Of a stretch of 64,000 bases of DNA, positions 53,031 through 62,002 are shown piece after piece (the first letter of the stretch is position 1; each line of letters opens with the position of its first letter). Origin of the DNA: Salinisphaeraceae bacterium. GTDB lineage: Bacteria; Pseudomonadota; Gammaproteobacteria; Nevskiales; Salinisphaeraceae. The notes beneath the pieces were generated by a model. That model made no database searches. It was not told the DNA's origin and saw only the letters and a list, made by a program, of their open reading frames with translations. The stretch is from the NCBI GenBank assembly GCA_002683405.1, contig NYTH01000047.1, positions 1-64,000 of the forward strand, written 5' to 3'. A program made the position numbers and the translations under genes.

Positions 53031-54962
53031 TCAGTCCAGGTTGTCGATGATGAGCGGGGTCGCCGGCAGCGGGACGTCGAGACCGAGCACGCGCGCATAG
53101 AATGTCAGCTCGCTTTCCAGCGCGCGCGTCAGATTGGCGGCATCGCGGAAGCCGTGGCGTTCCTCGGGAAAGGTGACCTGCGCCACGGCCAGCCCGCGTT
53201 CGCGCAGCGCGGCGGCCATGGTGTCGGCCTGGTCGGGCGGCACCACGCGATCCTTGCCGCCCTGCAGAAACAGCACGGGACAGCTGATCCGATGGGCGTG
53301 CTGCAGCGGTGAGCGGGCGTCGTATTCGCTGTCGTCGGGGCCGATCAGACGGCCCAGATAGCGCGATTCGAACTTGTGGGTACCGGCCAGCAGCCGCTTG
53401 AGATCACCGATACCGTAATAGCTCGTCCCGGCAGCCGCGATGTTGCTCCAGGTCAGCACGCAGAGCACCGTGTAGCCGCCCGCGCTGGCGCCGCTGATAA
53501 CGACCCGCGCCGGGTCGATCAGATCTTCGCGGATCAGGTGGCGCACGCCGGCTTCACAGTCCTGTACATCGGCGATCCCCCACCGGCCATAGAGCTTGCG
53601 GCGATATTCACGGCCGTAGCCCGTGCTGCCGCGGTAATTGACGTCAAGGACCGCGAATCCCCGCGACGTCCAGAACTGGATACGCGGGTCCAGCGCCGTG
53701 CTGGTCGCGCCGGTCGGCCCGCCATGGCACTTGATCAGCAGCGGCGGACGCCGCTCCGTCGGCGCCTGAATCCGCGGATTGCGGGGCGGATAGAACAATG
53801 CATGGGCCTGATCGTCATCGGCCGTAGGAAAGACGGTGGCCTGCGGCGTGGAAATCAGGGTTTCGTCCCAGACGGACTCGCTCGCCGAGCGCAGCCGCTG
53901 CAATCCCGCACCCGAGGCGCTCATCACGCACAGCGTGGGCGCTTCGCTCGGGCTACCGCCAATGAAGGCCAGCTCGCCGCCCCGGGCGCGCAGTTGCTCC
54001 AGATGTGTAAAGGGCAGGTCGAATATGTCCAGCCGGCCGCCATCCACGTCGATCCGCGCCATTTGCCAGAAGCCGGATTCGCTGAACAGCGCATATAGCT
54101 GGCCGTCATCGTCGAAGCTCAGCGTGCTTTGACCGAACATCCACTGGGGCTGACCAAAATCAGCCTGCCGCACCAGGACCGGGGTGAAGCCGCCCGCCGC
54201 GTCGAGCCGGCCGATATTCCACCAGCCGCTCGCGTCGCTGACCACGTACAGCCGGCCGTCCGGGGCGAATAGCGGATTGAACAGCGACTCCCCGGGGCCG
54301 CCGGCCAGGGGGCAAGGGGATTGCAGCCGACCTGCCGTATCCCAGTCCGCCCGCCACAGCCGAGTGCCGTCCCAGGGCATGTCGGGATGACGCCAGGTCA
54401 ACCACACCAGCGACTGACCGTCCGGCGACAGTCGCGGGCTGGCGAAGAAATCCTCGCCGTCTGTCAGGGTCTGCACGGCGGCGGGTGGGTCAAGAGCGAT
54501 GCTGACCAGGCTGGCGGCCGGTCCGGGCGTGGCGGCATGGTCTTCGCGTACGGCGATGATGCGGCGGCGGCGAACATCAAACTGAAGATCGGCATAGCTC
54601 GCGGCGGCCTGCGCCGGGGTCAGCCGTCGCGGCGCAGCGTCACGCCCGGAGAGCAGATAGACGCACTGATCGGCTGCATTCACGAAAGCCAGCCCGGGCT
54701 CGCCCACGCAGAAGGCGCCGCCGCCGTATTCGTGCACGGCGCTGCGGGCGTCGAAGCCTTCGGGAAGCTCGTCACGCGGCGCGCCGTCGCGGGCCATGCT
54801 CACGACCACGCTGCGGCCCTGTTCCTCCGGGCGACCCTCCACCCACCAGACGCGGCCCGCGTGCCAGGCAGCCTGGCCCAGCCGCGTGCCGGCCCGGGCG
54901 ACGTCGGCCGCGCTGATCGGCGACGGCCAGCCGCCGTAGTCGGCTACTGCGTGATCTGCCAT
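53031..54962 (-). CDS. S9-family prolyl oligopeptidase-type serine peptidase
   Basis: 643 residues. The N-terminal two-thirds is a beta-propeller with WD-like blades (ARDGAPRDELPEGFDARSAVHEYGGGAFCVG in parts, SPDGQSLVWLTWRHPDMPWDGT). The C-terminal alpha/beta-hydrolase domain has the nucleophile in ISGASAGGYTVL, catalytic Asp in LFLQGGKDRVVPPDQ and His in PEERHGFRDAAN; the conserved NYRGSTGYGREYRR precedes it. No signal peptide, so it is cytosolic and probably trims oligopeptides. It overlaps the NRDE-protein gene by 19 bp. Confidence 0.9.
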   Translation of the reverse strand: MADHAVADYGGWPSPISAADVARAGTRLGQAAWHAGRVWWVEGRPEEQGRSVVVSMARDGAPRDELPEGFDARSAVHEYGGGAFCVGEPGLAFVNAADQCVYLLSGRDAAPRRLTPAQAAASYADLQFDVRRRRIIAVREDHAATPGPAASLVSIALDPPAAVQTLTDGEDFFASPRLSPDGQSLVWLTWRHPDMPWDGTRLWRADWDTAGRLQSPCPLAGGPGESLFNPLFAPDGRLYVVSDASGWWNIGRLDAAGGFTPVLVRQADFGQPQWMFGQSTLSFDDDGQLYALFSESGFWQMARIDVDGGRLDIFDLPFTHLEQLRARGGELAFIGGSPSEAPTLCVMSASGAGLQRLRSASESVWDETLISTPQATVFPTADDDQAHALFYPPRNPRIQAPTERRPPLLIKCHGGPTGATSTALDPRIQFWTSRGFAVLDVNYRGSTGYGREYRRKLYGRWGIADVQDCEAGVRHLIREDLIDPARVVISGASAGGYTVLCVLTWSNIAAAGTSYYGIGDLKRLLAGTHKFESRYLGRLIGPDDSEYDARSPLQHAHRISCPVLFLQGGKDRVVPPDQADTMAAALRERGLAVAQVTFPEERHGFRDAANLTRALESELTFYARVLGLDVPLPATPLIIDNLD

Positions 54963-55711
54963 TGCTCGTCCTGGCGCCCAACGACTTCGGCCTGGGCGTT
55001 GTAGCGCACTTCTATGAAGCGCACGCCGCCGTCGATGTCCTTCAGAATGACCGTGGACGCCCGCGTGCCGTAGTCCGGTGTCTTGACGAAGATGGGGCTG
55101 AGGACCTGCTCCGCCGGCAGGCCCACGCCAGTGTCTGGCAGCGCCTCGTCCGGGGCAGGGCGCCGGTCGGCCAGCAGGGTCAGCAATTCCTGTGTATCCG
55201 CCTGGTCGCCGGCCAGCGCCGATTGCAGCCCGCTGATGGCGCGCTCGGTCTTGGGCCAGCGGTCCCCCAGCACGCCGTTGGACAGGGCGTGGATGCCGGG
55301 CTTCACGCCCGTAATGCCGCCGGGGTGCCGGTTGCTCAGATAGAACATGTCGTCTGCATCGGCCAGCAGCAGGTTGAAGCCGCCGTAGCGATCACGGCCG
55401 GCCTGGACCGCCTCGGCGAAATCGCGGGTGGTGGCCGGGGCCTTCAGAAATCCGGCGACCAGATCACCGCGGGAGCGCTCTCCGCGGTCCGGACGAGCGT
55501 CGCGGTAGTTGGTCACCGCGGCGAAGCGGCCATCGCTGTGCATGCCGCACCACGCGCCACCCGCCTGCAGATCCCGCCCGGCATAGACCTGGGGCGCGTC
55601 GGACCAGAAGCCGGCCGGCTCGGCCGGACGCGCATGGAATTCATCTCGGTTGGCGGCCACCACGAGTTCGTAGCGCGGATGGGCACGCCAGGCAAAGGCA
55701 ATCAGGCACAT
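54944..55711 (-). CDS. NRDE/TANGO2-family protein
   Basis: 255 residues starting MCLIAFAW, with Cys2 as the expected N-terminal nucleophile position of this Ntn-like family, and the naming motif AANRDEFHARPA. Further family marks: YAGRDLQAGGAWCGMHSDGRFAAVTNYRD (in parts) and LSNGVLGDRWPKTERA-like segment. Bacterial and animal members have been linked to haem trafficking and lipid homeostasis, but the reaction is unsettled. Co-transcribed with the S9 peptidase gene, which it overlaps; this pairing is probably of convenience. Confidence 0.87.
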   Translation of the reverse strand: MCLIAFAWRAHPRYELVVAANRDEFHARPAEPAGFWSDAPQVYAGRDLQAGGAWCGMHSDGRFAAVTNYRDARPDRGERSRGDLVAGFLKAPATTRDFAEAVQAGRDRYGGFNLLLADADDMFYLSNRHPGGITGVKPGIHALSNGVLGDRWPKTERAISGLQSALAGDQADTQELLTLLADRRPAPDEALPDTGVGLPAEQVLSPIFVKTPDYGTRASTVILKDIDGGVRFIEVRYNAQAEVVGRQDEQWQITQ

Positions 55712-55802
55712 GGGACAAGCTTAGGGGGCCGGGCGGCTGCGTGGCCAGCCCATGCGGGTTGTCCACTATTGTGCAACGCAACATTTAGGCGTAGATTCAG
55801 CA

Positions 55803-55818
55803 CTGACATATATGTCAG
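55803..55818. promoter_or_regulatory. perfect 16-bp palindrome before the NADH dehydrogenase gene
   Basis: CTGACATATATGTCAG is perfectly symmetrical and lies 29 bp before ATG 55848, where a bound dimer could block transcription or translation start. The divergent NRDE gene begins at 55711. The binding protein is unknown. Confidence 0.5.
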
Positions 55819-55847
55819 GCGGACATCATGCCGCCAGCGGAGTCAAC

Positions 55848-57176
55848 ATGAGCGAAGATCATCAGCTACATCGCGTCGTCATCATCGGCGGCGGTTTCGG
55901 CGGCCTGTTCGCCGCGCGCGAGCTGGGCAACAGCGGCTACGACGTCACGCTGCTCGACAAGCGGAACTTCCACACCTTCCAGCCGCTGCTCTACCAGGTG
56001 GCCTCCGGCATGCTGACGCCGGGCGATGTCTGCGTGCCGCACCGGGTGGCCATGCGCCGGTACAAGAATGTGAAAACCGTCATGGGGGCGGCGTATGACA
56101 TCGATCCCGATACGCGCGTGGTCACGCATCAGTACGGCGAGCTGCCCTACGACACGCTGATCGTAGCGACCGGCGTGAAACACGACTATTTCGGCCACGA
56201 CGACTGGCAAGACCATGCGCCGGGCCTGAAGACCGTCGAACACGCGCTGCGCATGCGACGCAAGATTTTCTACGCCTTCGAGATGGCCGAGCAGGAAAGT
56301 GACCCGGTGGCGCGCGAGCGCTGGCTGACCTTTGTCGTGGTGGGCGCGGGCCCCACCGGGGTGGAGCTGGCGGGCGCGATCGGCGAACTGGCCAACCGGA
56401 CCATGCCGGGAGACTTTCGCCGCATCGACCCCCGCAACGCGCGGATTCTGCTCGTCGAGGGGGCCGATCGCATTCTGCCCGGCTACCCCGAGGCCTTGTC
56501 GCGCGAAGCCGAAAAAATGCTGGGCCAGCTCGGCGTCACGGTGCGCACCCGCACTCTGGTCGAGGACATCGAGGACGGACTGGTCACCATGAAAGGCGAC
56601 CAGCAGCAGCAGTCGAACGTGCCCACCGAAACCATTCTCTGGGCCGCCGGCGTGCGCGCTTCGGCCTTTGCGGAAACGCTGGCCAAGCGCACCCGCACGC
56701 CCCGTGAAAAGGGCGGCCGGCTGCGGGGTCAGCCCGATCTGTCGCTGCAGGGGCATCCCGAAATCTTTGTCATTGGCGATCTGGCGGACATTACCGATGC
56801 CCGGGGCGTGATCGTGCCGGGCCTGGCGCCGGCCGCGATTCAGCAGGGCGAATATGTGGCCGGCCTGCTGAAGAAGCGCCTGAAGGCCCGGGCCGGCAAG
56901 CCGTTCGTGTACAAGGACAAGGGCTCGATGGCGGTCATCGGCCGCAACCGCGCGGTGGGTGACCTCGGCTGGGCACGCGTGGCCGGCTTCTGGGCCTGGC
57001 TGCTGTGGATTGGCGTGCACATCTGGTCGCTGATCGGCAACGAGCGGCGCAGCCGCGTCATGCTGCAGTGGATGTGGAAGTATTTTTCACACCGCACGGG
57101 CGATCGGCTCATCACCGGCCGGCCGCCCAGCACGCGCCGCCTGAAAGACCAGGAAAGCCGCAAGCGCGCGGCCTGA
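55848..57176 (+). CDS. type II NADH:quinone oxidoreductase (NDH-2)
   Basis: 442 residues from ATG 55848, with CGGAG upstream; the longer frame runs through the palindrome. FAD motif VVIIGGGFGGLFAARELG, NADH motif VVVGAGPTGVELAGAIGEL, and the second FAD contact IFVIGDLADI; the quinone-site region AIQQGEYVAGLL is present. The C-terminus (VAGFWAWLLWIGVHIWSLIG) is the amphipathic membrane anchor. It oxidises NADH without proton pumping. The basic tail (RRLKDQESRKR) is typical. Likely regulated through the palindrome at 55803. Confidence 0.9.
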   Translation: MSEDHQLHRVVIIGGGFGGLFAARELGNSGYDVTLLDKRNFHTFQPLLYQVASGMLTPGDVCVPHRVAMRRYKNVKTVMGAAYDIDPDTRVVTHQYGELPYDTLIVATGVKHDYFGHDDWQDHAPGLKTVEHALRMRRKIFYAFEMAEQESDPVARERWLTFVVVGAGPTGVELAGAIGELANRTMPGDFRRIDPRNARILLVEGADRILPGYPEALSREAEKMLGQLGVTVRTRTLVEDIEDGLVTMKGDQQQQSNVPTETILWAAGVRASAFAETLAKRTRTPREKGGRLRGQPDLSLQGHPEIFVIGDLADITDARGVIVPGLAPAAIQQGEYVAGLLKKRLKARAGKPFVYKDKGSMAVIGRNRAVGDLGWARVAGFWAWLLWIGVHIWSLIGNERRSRVMLQWMWKYFSHRTGDRLITGRPPSTRRLKDQESRKRAA

Positions 57177-57185
57177 TGGCGCTGT

Positions 57186-58151
57186 TCAGTCGGTCCAGAC
57201 CAGCTTGACCGACCCCGCCAGGCAGGCGCGGTTCTTGCCGGCGCTCTTGGCCCGGAACATGGCCTCGTCGGCCTCGTTGATGAGATCCTGCAGCTCGCTG
57301 TCGGGCTGAGGGCGCATCACCGCCACCCCGACGCTGACCTGCAGGGGCAGCGGGGTTCGCAGACCTGATACCTGGCAGGGATGGGCCGCGACCCGGTCGA
57401 CCACCTGCTGGGCCAGGCGCATCGCCTTGTAGACATCTGCGCCGAACGAGGCGATCAGGAATTCCTCGCCGCCGAGCCTGAGCACCACGTCGGATTCGCG
57501 CCGGAACTGCATGGAAAGCAGGTTTGCGACGTGGGCCAGGCAATGATCGCCCGCGTCGTGGCCGTATTTATCATTGATACGCTTGAAATCGTCCAGGTCG
57601 ATATAGAGCAGCGCGAAATTGCCGCCCACCCGCTGCGCCGTGCGCCAGAGCATGGAGACTTCCTCGTCCAGCACCTTGCGGTTGTAGATGCCGGTGAGCG
57701 CGTCAACCTTGTTTTCCTTCTCCAGCCGATCGTTGATCTGCTTGAGCCGCGTGTTGGCCGAGCCCAGCCGGTTGGCCAGCTCGACGCGTTCGGTCACATC
57801 CTTCTGAATACCCACGAACAGCGTCTGTTCCCCGGCGCTGGACGTGACCGGTGACACCGACAGCTCGTTCCAGAAAGGGCTGCCGTCCTTGCGGTAGTTC
57901 TTGAGAATGACCTGGGTGCTGCGGCGCTGGCGAATGGCGGCCGACAATTCCGCTACGCCGGGCTGGTCGGCGTCGGGGCCCTGCAGGAAACGGCAATCCT
58001 GTCCGATGATCTCGTGTTCGGCGTAGCCGGTCAGGGCCTCGAACGCGGGGTTGGCAAAAATGATCGGGTTGTCGGTGCCCTGCGTTTCGGTCACGACAAT
58101 ACCGTCCTGCGCGGAATGAATGATATCCCGCAGCGTATTCTCATCCAGCAT
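57186..58151 (-). CDS. LOV-domain blue-light-type diguanylate cyclase (GGDEF)
   Basis: 321 residues from ATG 58151. Residues about 10-120 are a LOV-type PAS domain with the flavin-adduct cysteine C53 in GQDCRFLQGPD (the canonical motif has Asn where Asp52 stands), plus the flavin-contacting N85 (NYRKDG), N95 (FWNELS) and Q116 (VGIQKDV). A helical linker (120-148) leads to a GGDEF domain: DLDDFKRINDKYGHDAGD, GGEEF at 227-231 and an inhibitory RxxD site (R218-D221) five residues before it. It should make cyclic di-GMP under light control. There is no EAL domain and no membrane segment. Confidence 0.85.
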   Translation of the reverse strand: MLDENTLRDIIHSAQDGIVVTETQGTDNPIIFANPAFEALTGYAEHEIIGQDCRFLQGPDADQPGVAELSAAIRQRRSTQVILKNYRKDGSPFWNELSVSPVTSSAGEQTLFVGIQKDVTERVELANRLGSANTRLKQINDRLEKENKVDALTGIYNRKVLDEEVSMLWRTAQRVGGNFALLYIDLDDFKRINDKYGHDAGDHCLAHVANLLSMQFRRESDVVLRLGGEEFLIASFGADVYKAMRLAQQVVDRVAAHPCQVSGLRTPLPLQVSVGVAVMRPQPDSELQDLINEADEAMFRAKSAGKNRACLAGSVKLVWTD

Positions 58152-58330
58152 GTCTACCGGTGCACTCCTTACCGCAGGCCAGTTCGCCTTGGGTACATGG
58201 CACCCCCCAACCATCTATAGCGCGGTCAAGTCTACGCGATGCCGGGCATTTTCCAGTCCGTACATCTGCGTAGTTCGCGCGCTGAAAATCGCCTGTGCAC
58301 AGACATTTACACCGTCTCGACGACGATTGG

Positions 58331-59593
58331 TTACCAGCGTCCCAGCATGGCGGCCATGGGATCGTAACCGTCGCGCTGCATCATCTGATGCAGACGGCGA
58401 CGCCGAATACCCATGTTGCCCCCGTCGTAAACCGGAAAGCACAGGGCGTCCTGCATGAGGCCGGCCAGGGGGGTCCCGCTGGTATAGCTGTCCACGCCGA
58501 CCAGCCGCATGGCGTCGTAAATGACCTGCACACAGGTTTCCGAGGCGAAAATCTTGGTCATGGTCGGCAACTCTTCGGACAGACCGCCGGACCGGTCCAG
58601 CTCCACGCAGGCCTTCCAGGCCATATAGCGGCAGGCTTCGATTCGGGTCTTGATATCCACCAGCATGTAGCCGGCGTTCTGATACTCGATGATCGGCACC
58701 GATCCGGCCCGTTTTTCGGACCGGCAGTATTCGAAGGCATAGTCGAAGGCGCTGCGCATAACCCCCACGCAAGCGGCGCCAATGAGGCCGGCCGTCCATG
58801 AAAATGTCTTATATTTCAGTTCGACGCCGTCGCCCGGCTCGCCCAGCAGGTTTTCCGCAGGGACCCGCACATCGTTGAAGTGAATGATCGGCGAGTCCAC
58901 CGCGCGGTGACCCGGCATGTCGTGCCAGCCCACGATTTCGATCCCGGGGGTATTGCCCGGTACCATGATGACGGCCATGGATTCGCTGGCCGGCACCCGG
59001 CGGTCGCGGTGCTCTTCTGCACGGCAGACCACGGAAAACAGATAGGCGCCCTTGCCGTCCCAGCCGCTTCCGTTGGTGTTGTACTGCTTGCGGCCGTTGA
59101 TCACCCAGTCGTCACCGTCGCGGTGGGCGAAGGTCTGCAGGCCGGCATCGGGGTTTGGATCATCGAAATTGGCGGCCCCGCCAACGTCGGTGAATGCCAG
59201 GCAGGCCAGACGGTCGGCCGGCTTTTCGATGAAGGCCGGAAGGAAGCGCTGTTTCTGCTCGTGACTGCCGTGAATCAGTAGCGGCTGCAGCCCCAGGCCA
59301 ACCCCCAGCATGGTCGTCGGAACGCTGACGTCCACGGCCATCAGTTCCTCGGCGGCGATGGCCAGGTCGATATTCGAATAACCCGCGCCGCCGTAGGCTT
59401 CCGGGATAAGCGCATTGATGAAACCGGCGTCGGCCACCTCGTCGAAGAAGGGCTTGGTCGCGAAGAAGCGCTTTTGCGGCTTGTCGTGGGCCGCGATTAC
59501 GTCACGAACGCCGCCCAGTACGCCCTGCGCGAACGCCCGCGCGTTGGTCTGCAGTTCAAGTTGTGCATCGGTAAGCGTGAAATCGATGGGCAT
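58331..59593 (-). CDS. acyl-CoA dehydrogenase-like protein lacking the usual catalytic Glu
   Basis: 420 residues with the ACAD fold: N-terminal helices (LFIDTLTD-like start MPIDFTLTDAQLELQ), the middle domain (CLAFTDVGGAANF, WVINGRKQYNTNGSG) and C-terminal helices. The normal base position near the C-terminus (YEGTNE in most members) reads VYDGGNMGIRRR, without Glu. The alternative position used by isovaleryl- and long-chain enzymes also appears to lack Glu by manual alignment. It may use another base or not be a dehydrogenase. Upstream (minus strand) of the LOV-GGDEF gene, with about 180 bp between them holding nothing recognisable. Confidence 0.8.
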   Translation of the reverse strand: MPIDFTLTDAQLELQTNARAFAQGVLGGVRDVIAAHDKPQKRFFATKPFFDEVADAGFINALIPEAYGGAGYSNIDLAIAAEELMAVDVSVPTTMLGVGLGLQPLLIHGSHEQKQRFLPAFIEKPADRLACLAFTDVGGAANFDDPNPDAGLQTFAHRDGDDWVINGRKQYNTNGSGWDGKGAYLFSVVCRAEEHRDRRVPASESMAVIMVPGNTPGIEIVGWHDMPGHRAVDSPIIHFNDVRVPAENLLGEPGDGVELKYKTFSWTAGLIGAACVGVMRSAFDYAFEYCRSEKRAGSVPIIEYQNAGYMLVDIKTRIEACRYMAWKACVELDRSGGLSEELPTMTKIFASETCVQVIYDAMRLVGVDSYTSGTPLAGLMQDALCFPVYDGGNMGIRRRRLHQMMQRDGYDPMAAMLGRW

Positions 59594-59777
59594 GAGTCAC
59601 CCTGGCTGTTGACGAGTGTGAAGCGTGGTCGACCGCCGTGGACAGCGCGCTCGGCGCAGGCTGGCCGCATTGACCTATCTTTTAGCCGCCCCCTGCTGAT
59701 CCGGTCAAGCAGATTCTCCCCTCCGCTTTTGCTATTTTGGACGCCAAAGTGGGATCACCTTCACGGGAATACCAACC

Positions 59778-60554
59778 ATGCAGACTGATCAGACGCGGCG
59801 GCGAATACTGCTCATGCTGGGGGCGGGCACCACGGTGCTTGCACCGGCGGGCCTGGCCCGGGCGGGCTGGCAGGACGTCTTCCGGGATTTCATGCGTGGC
59901 GCCACCGCGCCAGACAGCCCCGCGGCGGCCGGGCTGGAGGTGGCCGAAGTCGCCGAAGGGCTGAAGCAGGCGCTCGCGCAGGGCGCGGGCAAGGCCGTAA
60001 GCGAACTGGGGCGCACGGACGGTTTCTGGAAGCGCGACGCCGTTCGGATTCGGCTGCCGAGCGTTGTTCAGCAGTCTCAGGCCATTCTAAGCGCCGCCGG
60101 CTTCGACACCCAGGTGGAGCAGTTCCGCCTGACCCTGAACCGGGCGGCGGAGACGGCCACCGCGGAGGTCGGGGACGTCGTGACAACGACCATCGAGCAG
60201 ATGTCGCTGCAGGACGCCTGGGGCATTTTGCAGGGGGCCGACGACGCCGCCACGCAATATCTGCGCGATACCGCCGGAACGGCGCTGTATGAGCGGATTC
60301 TCCCCGTCGTGACGAACGCGACGTCGCAAACCGGTGTGACACAGGCCTACAAGAACATGATCGCCCGATCCGGCCCGGTGGCCGACATGCTGGGCGCAGG
60401 CAATCTCGACCTGGATGACCATGTCACCCGCGGTACGCTGGACGGGCTCTACCACGTGGTCGCGCAGGAGGAAGCGCGCATTCGGGAGAACCCCGCGGCC
60501 CGCACGACCGAACTGCTCGAGAAGGTATTTTCCAGCCAGTCGTCCGGCGGCTAG
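59778..60554 (+). CDS. DUF4197 family periplasmic protein
   Basis: 258 residues. N-terminal signal with consecutive arginines (TRRRILLMLGAGTTVLAPAGLARA), possibly a Tat-type leader. The mature protein is helical and matches DUF4197: GLKQALAQGAGKAVSELGRTDGFWKRDAVRIRLPS (in parts), MNRAAE-like LNRAAETATAEV, and TLDGLYHVVAQEEARIRENP with the family's closing EKVFSS. The family is widespread in proteobacteria and uncharacterised. It converges on ntrC, overlapping it by 4 bp. Confidence 0.85.
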   Translation: MQTDQTRRRILLMLGAGTTVLAPAGLARAGWQDVFRDFMRGATAPDSPAAAGLEVAEVAEGLKQALAQGAGKAVSELGRTDGFWKRDAVRIRLPSVVQQSQAILSAAGFDTQVEQFRLTLNRAAETATAEVGDVVTTTIEQMSLQDAWGILQGADDAATQYLRDTAGTALYERILPVVTNATSQTGVTQAYKNMIARSGPVADMLGAGNLDLDDHVTRGTLDGLYHVVAQEEARIRENPAARTTELLEKVFSSQSSGG

Positions 60555-62002
60555 ACGTCCATCTCCAGCTCCTTGATCTTGCGCGTCAGGGTGTTGCGGC
60601 CCCAGCCCAGCAGCCGGGCGGCCTCCTGCCGGTGGCCATCGGTCTTCTCCAGCGCCGCGGTAATCATGACCCGCTCGAAGCTGGGCAGGGCTTCGTCGAG
60701 AATGTGATCAGCGCCTTCGGCCAGCCGCCGTGTCGCCCACTGCGAGAGCTGATTATCCCAGCCGCCGGGCATGGGCGGCGGGGCCGCCGCGGGGTGAGTG
60801 TCGCCCCCCGCCTGGCCGTTCAGGTTTGGCCGGTTGGCCGCGTCGGTGCTGATTTCCGACGGCAGGTCCTCGGCAAAGACTTCCCGCCCCGGCGCCATGA
60901 CCGTCAGCCAGCGACACAGGTTTTCGAGCTGACGCACGTTGCCCGGCCAGTCTATGCCTTCAAGAATATCGACCACTTCGGGCCGCAGCATCTTGACGTC
61001 GGTGCCCAGTTCGCGCGCCGCACGGGCCAGAAAATGGTCGAGCAGCAAGCCGACGTCCTCGCGCCGCTCCCGGAGTGACGGCACCCGCAGCCGGATGACA
61101 TTCAGGCGGTGATACAGGTCCTCGCGGAAACTGCCCGCCTGGACGTGCTTTTCAAGGTTCTGGTGCGTGGCCGCGATGATGCGCACATTGACGCTGATGG
61201 GCATGTGGCCACCCACCCGGTAGAACTGGCCGTCCTGAAGCACGCGCAGCAGGCGCGTCTGCAGGGCAGCGGGCATATCTCCGATCTCGTCAAGAAACAG
61301 CGTGCCGCCGTCTGCCTGCTCGAACCGCCCGCGCCGCTGGGTGGCCGCACCGGTAAAGGCCCCTTTCTCGTGGCCGAAAAATTCCGATTCCATGAGATCG
61401 CGGGGGATCGCCGCGGTATTGATGGCGATGAAGGGCCGGTCGGCGCGAGGACTGTGTTCATGCAGGGCGCGCGCCACCAGCTCCTTGCCGGTACCCGATT
61501 CGCCGGTGATGAGTACCGTGATGTGCGATGCCGACAGGCGACCGATGGCGCGGAAGACTTCCTGCATCGCGGGTGCTTCACCGATGATATGGGCGGTGGG
61601 CTGTGGCTTGGCCTCTGCGGCCGATCCCTTGTCGGTCCCGCTTTCGGCGGCGCGGCGCACCAGATCGATGGCATCGTCAATATCAAAGGGTTTGGGCAGG
61701 TACTCGAACGCGCCGCCGCGGTAGGCGGCCACGGCGGACTCCAGATCGGAGTGCGCGGTCATGATGATGATGGGCAGATCCGGCTGAACCTCGTCCACGC
61801 GCCCCAGCAGGTCCAGCCCGCTGATACCCGGCATGCGGATGTCGGAAAGCAGCACGTCCGGCACCTCTTCTTCCAGCGCGTCCAGCAGCTCTGCACCGCC
61901 CGGGAAACTGCGTACTGCGATACCGGCATTGCCCAGGGCCTTTTCCAGTACCCAGCGGATGGATTCGTCGTCATCGACAATCCAGGCGGTCACGTCACTC
62001 AT
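60551..62002 (-). CDS. ntrC: nitrogen regulation response regulator NtrC
   Basis: 483 residues from ATG 62002, with CGGAGA upstream. Receiver with D10-D12 and phospho-acceptor D54 (LLSDIRMPG); sigma-54 activator AAA+ domain with GESGTGKE (Walker A), the sigma-54 contact GAFTGA and DEIGDM; a Fis-type HTH at the end (DGHRQEAARLLGWGRNTLTRKIKEL in parts). It activates glnA and other nitrogen genes when phosphorylated by NtrB. It overlaps ntrB by 4 bp. A Pro/Gly linker precedes the HTH. Confidence 0.95.
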   Translation of the reverse strand: MSDVTAWIVDDDESIRWVLEKALGNAGIAVRSFPGGAELLDALEEEVPDVLLSDIRMPGISGLDLLGRVDEVQPDLPIIIMTAHSDLESAVAAYRGGAFEYLPKPFDIDDAIDLVRRAAESGTDKGSAAEAKPQPTAHIIGEAPAMQEVFRAIGRLSASHITVLITGESGTGKELVARALHEHSPRADRPFIAINTAAIPRDLMESEFFGHEKGAFTGAATQRRGRFEQADGGTLFLDEIGDMPAALQTRLLRVLQDGQFYRVGGHMPISVNVRIIAATHQNLEKHVQAGSFREDLYHRLNVIRLRVPSLRERREDVGLLLDHFLARAARELGTDVKMLRPEVVDILEGIDWPGNVRQLENLCRWLTVMAPGREVFAEDLPSEISTDAANRPNLNGQAGGDTHPAAAPPPMPGGWDNQLSQWATRRLAEGADHILDEALPSFERVMITAALEKTDGHRQEAARLLGWGRNTLTRKIKELEMDV

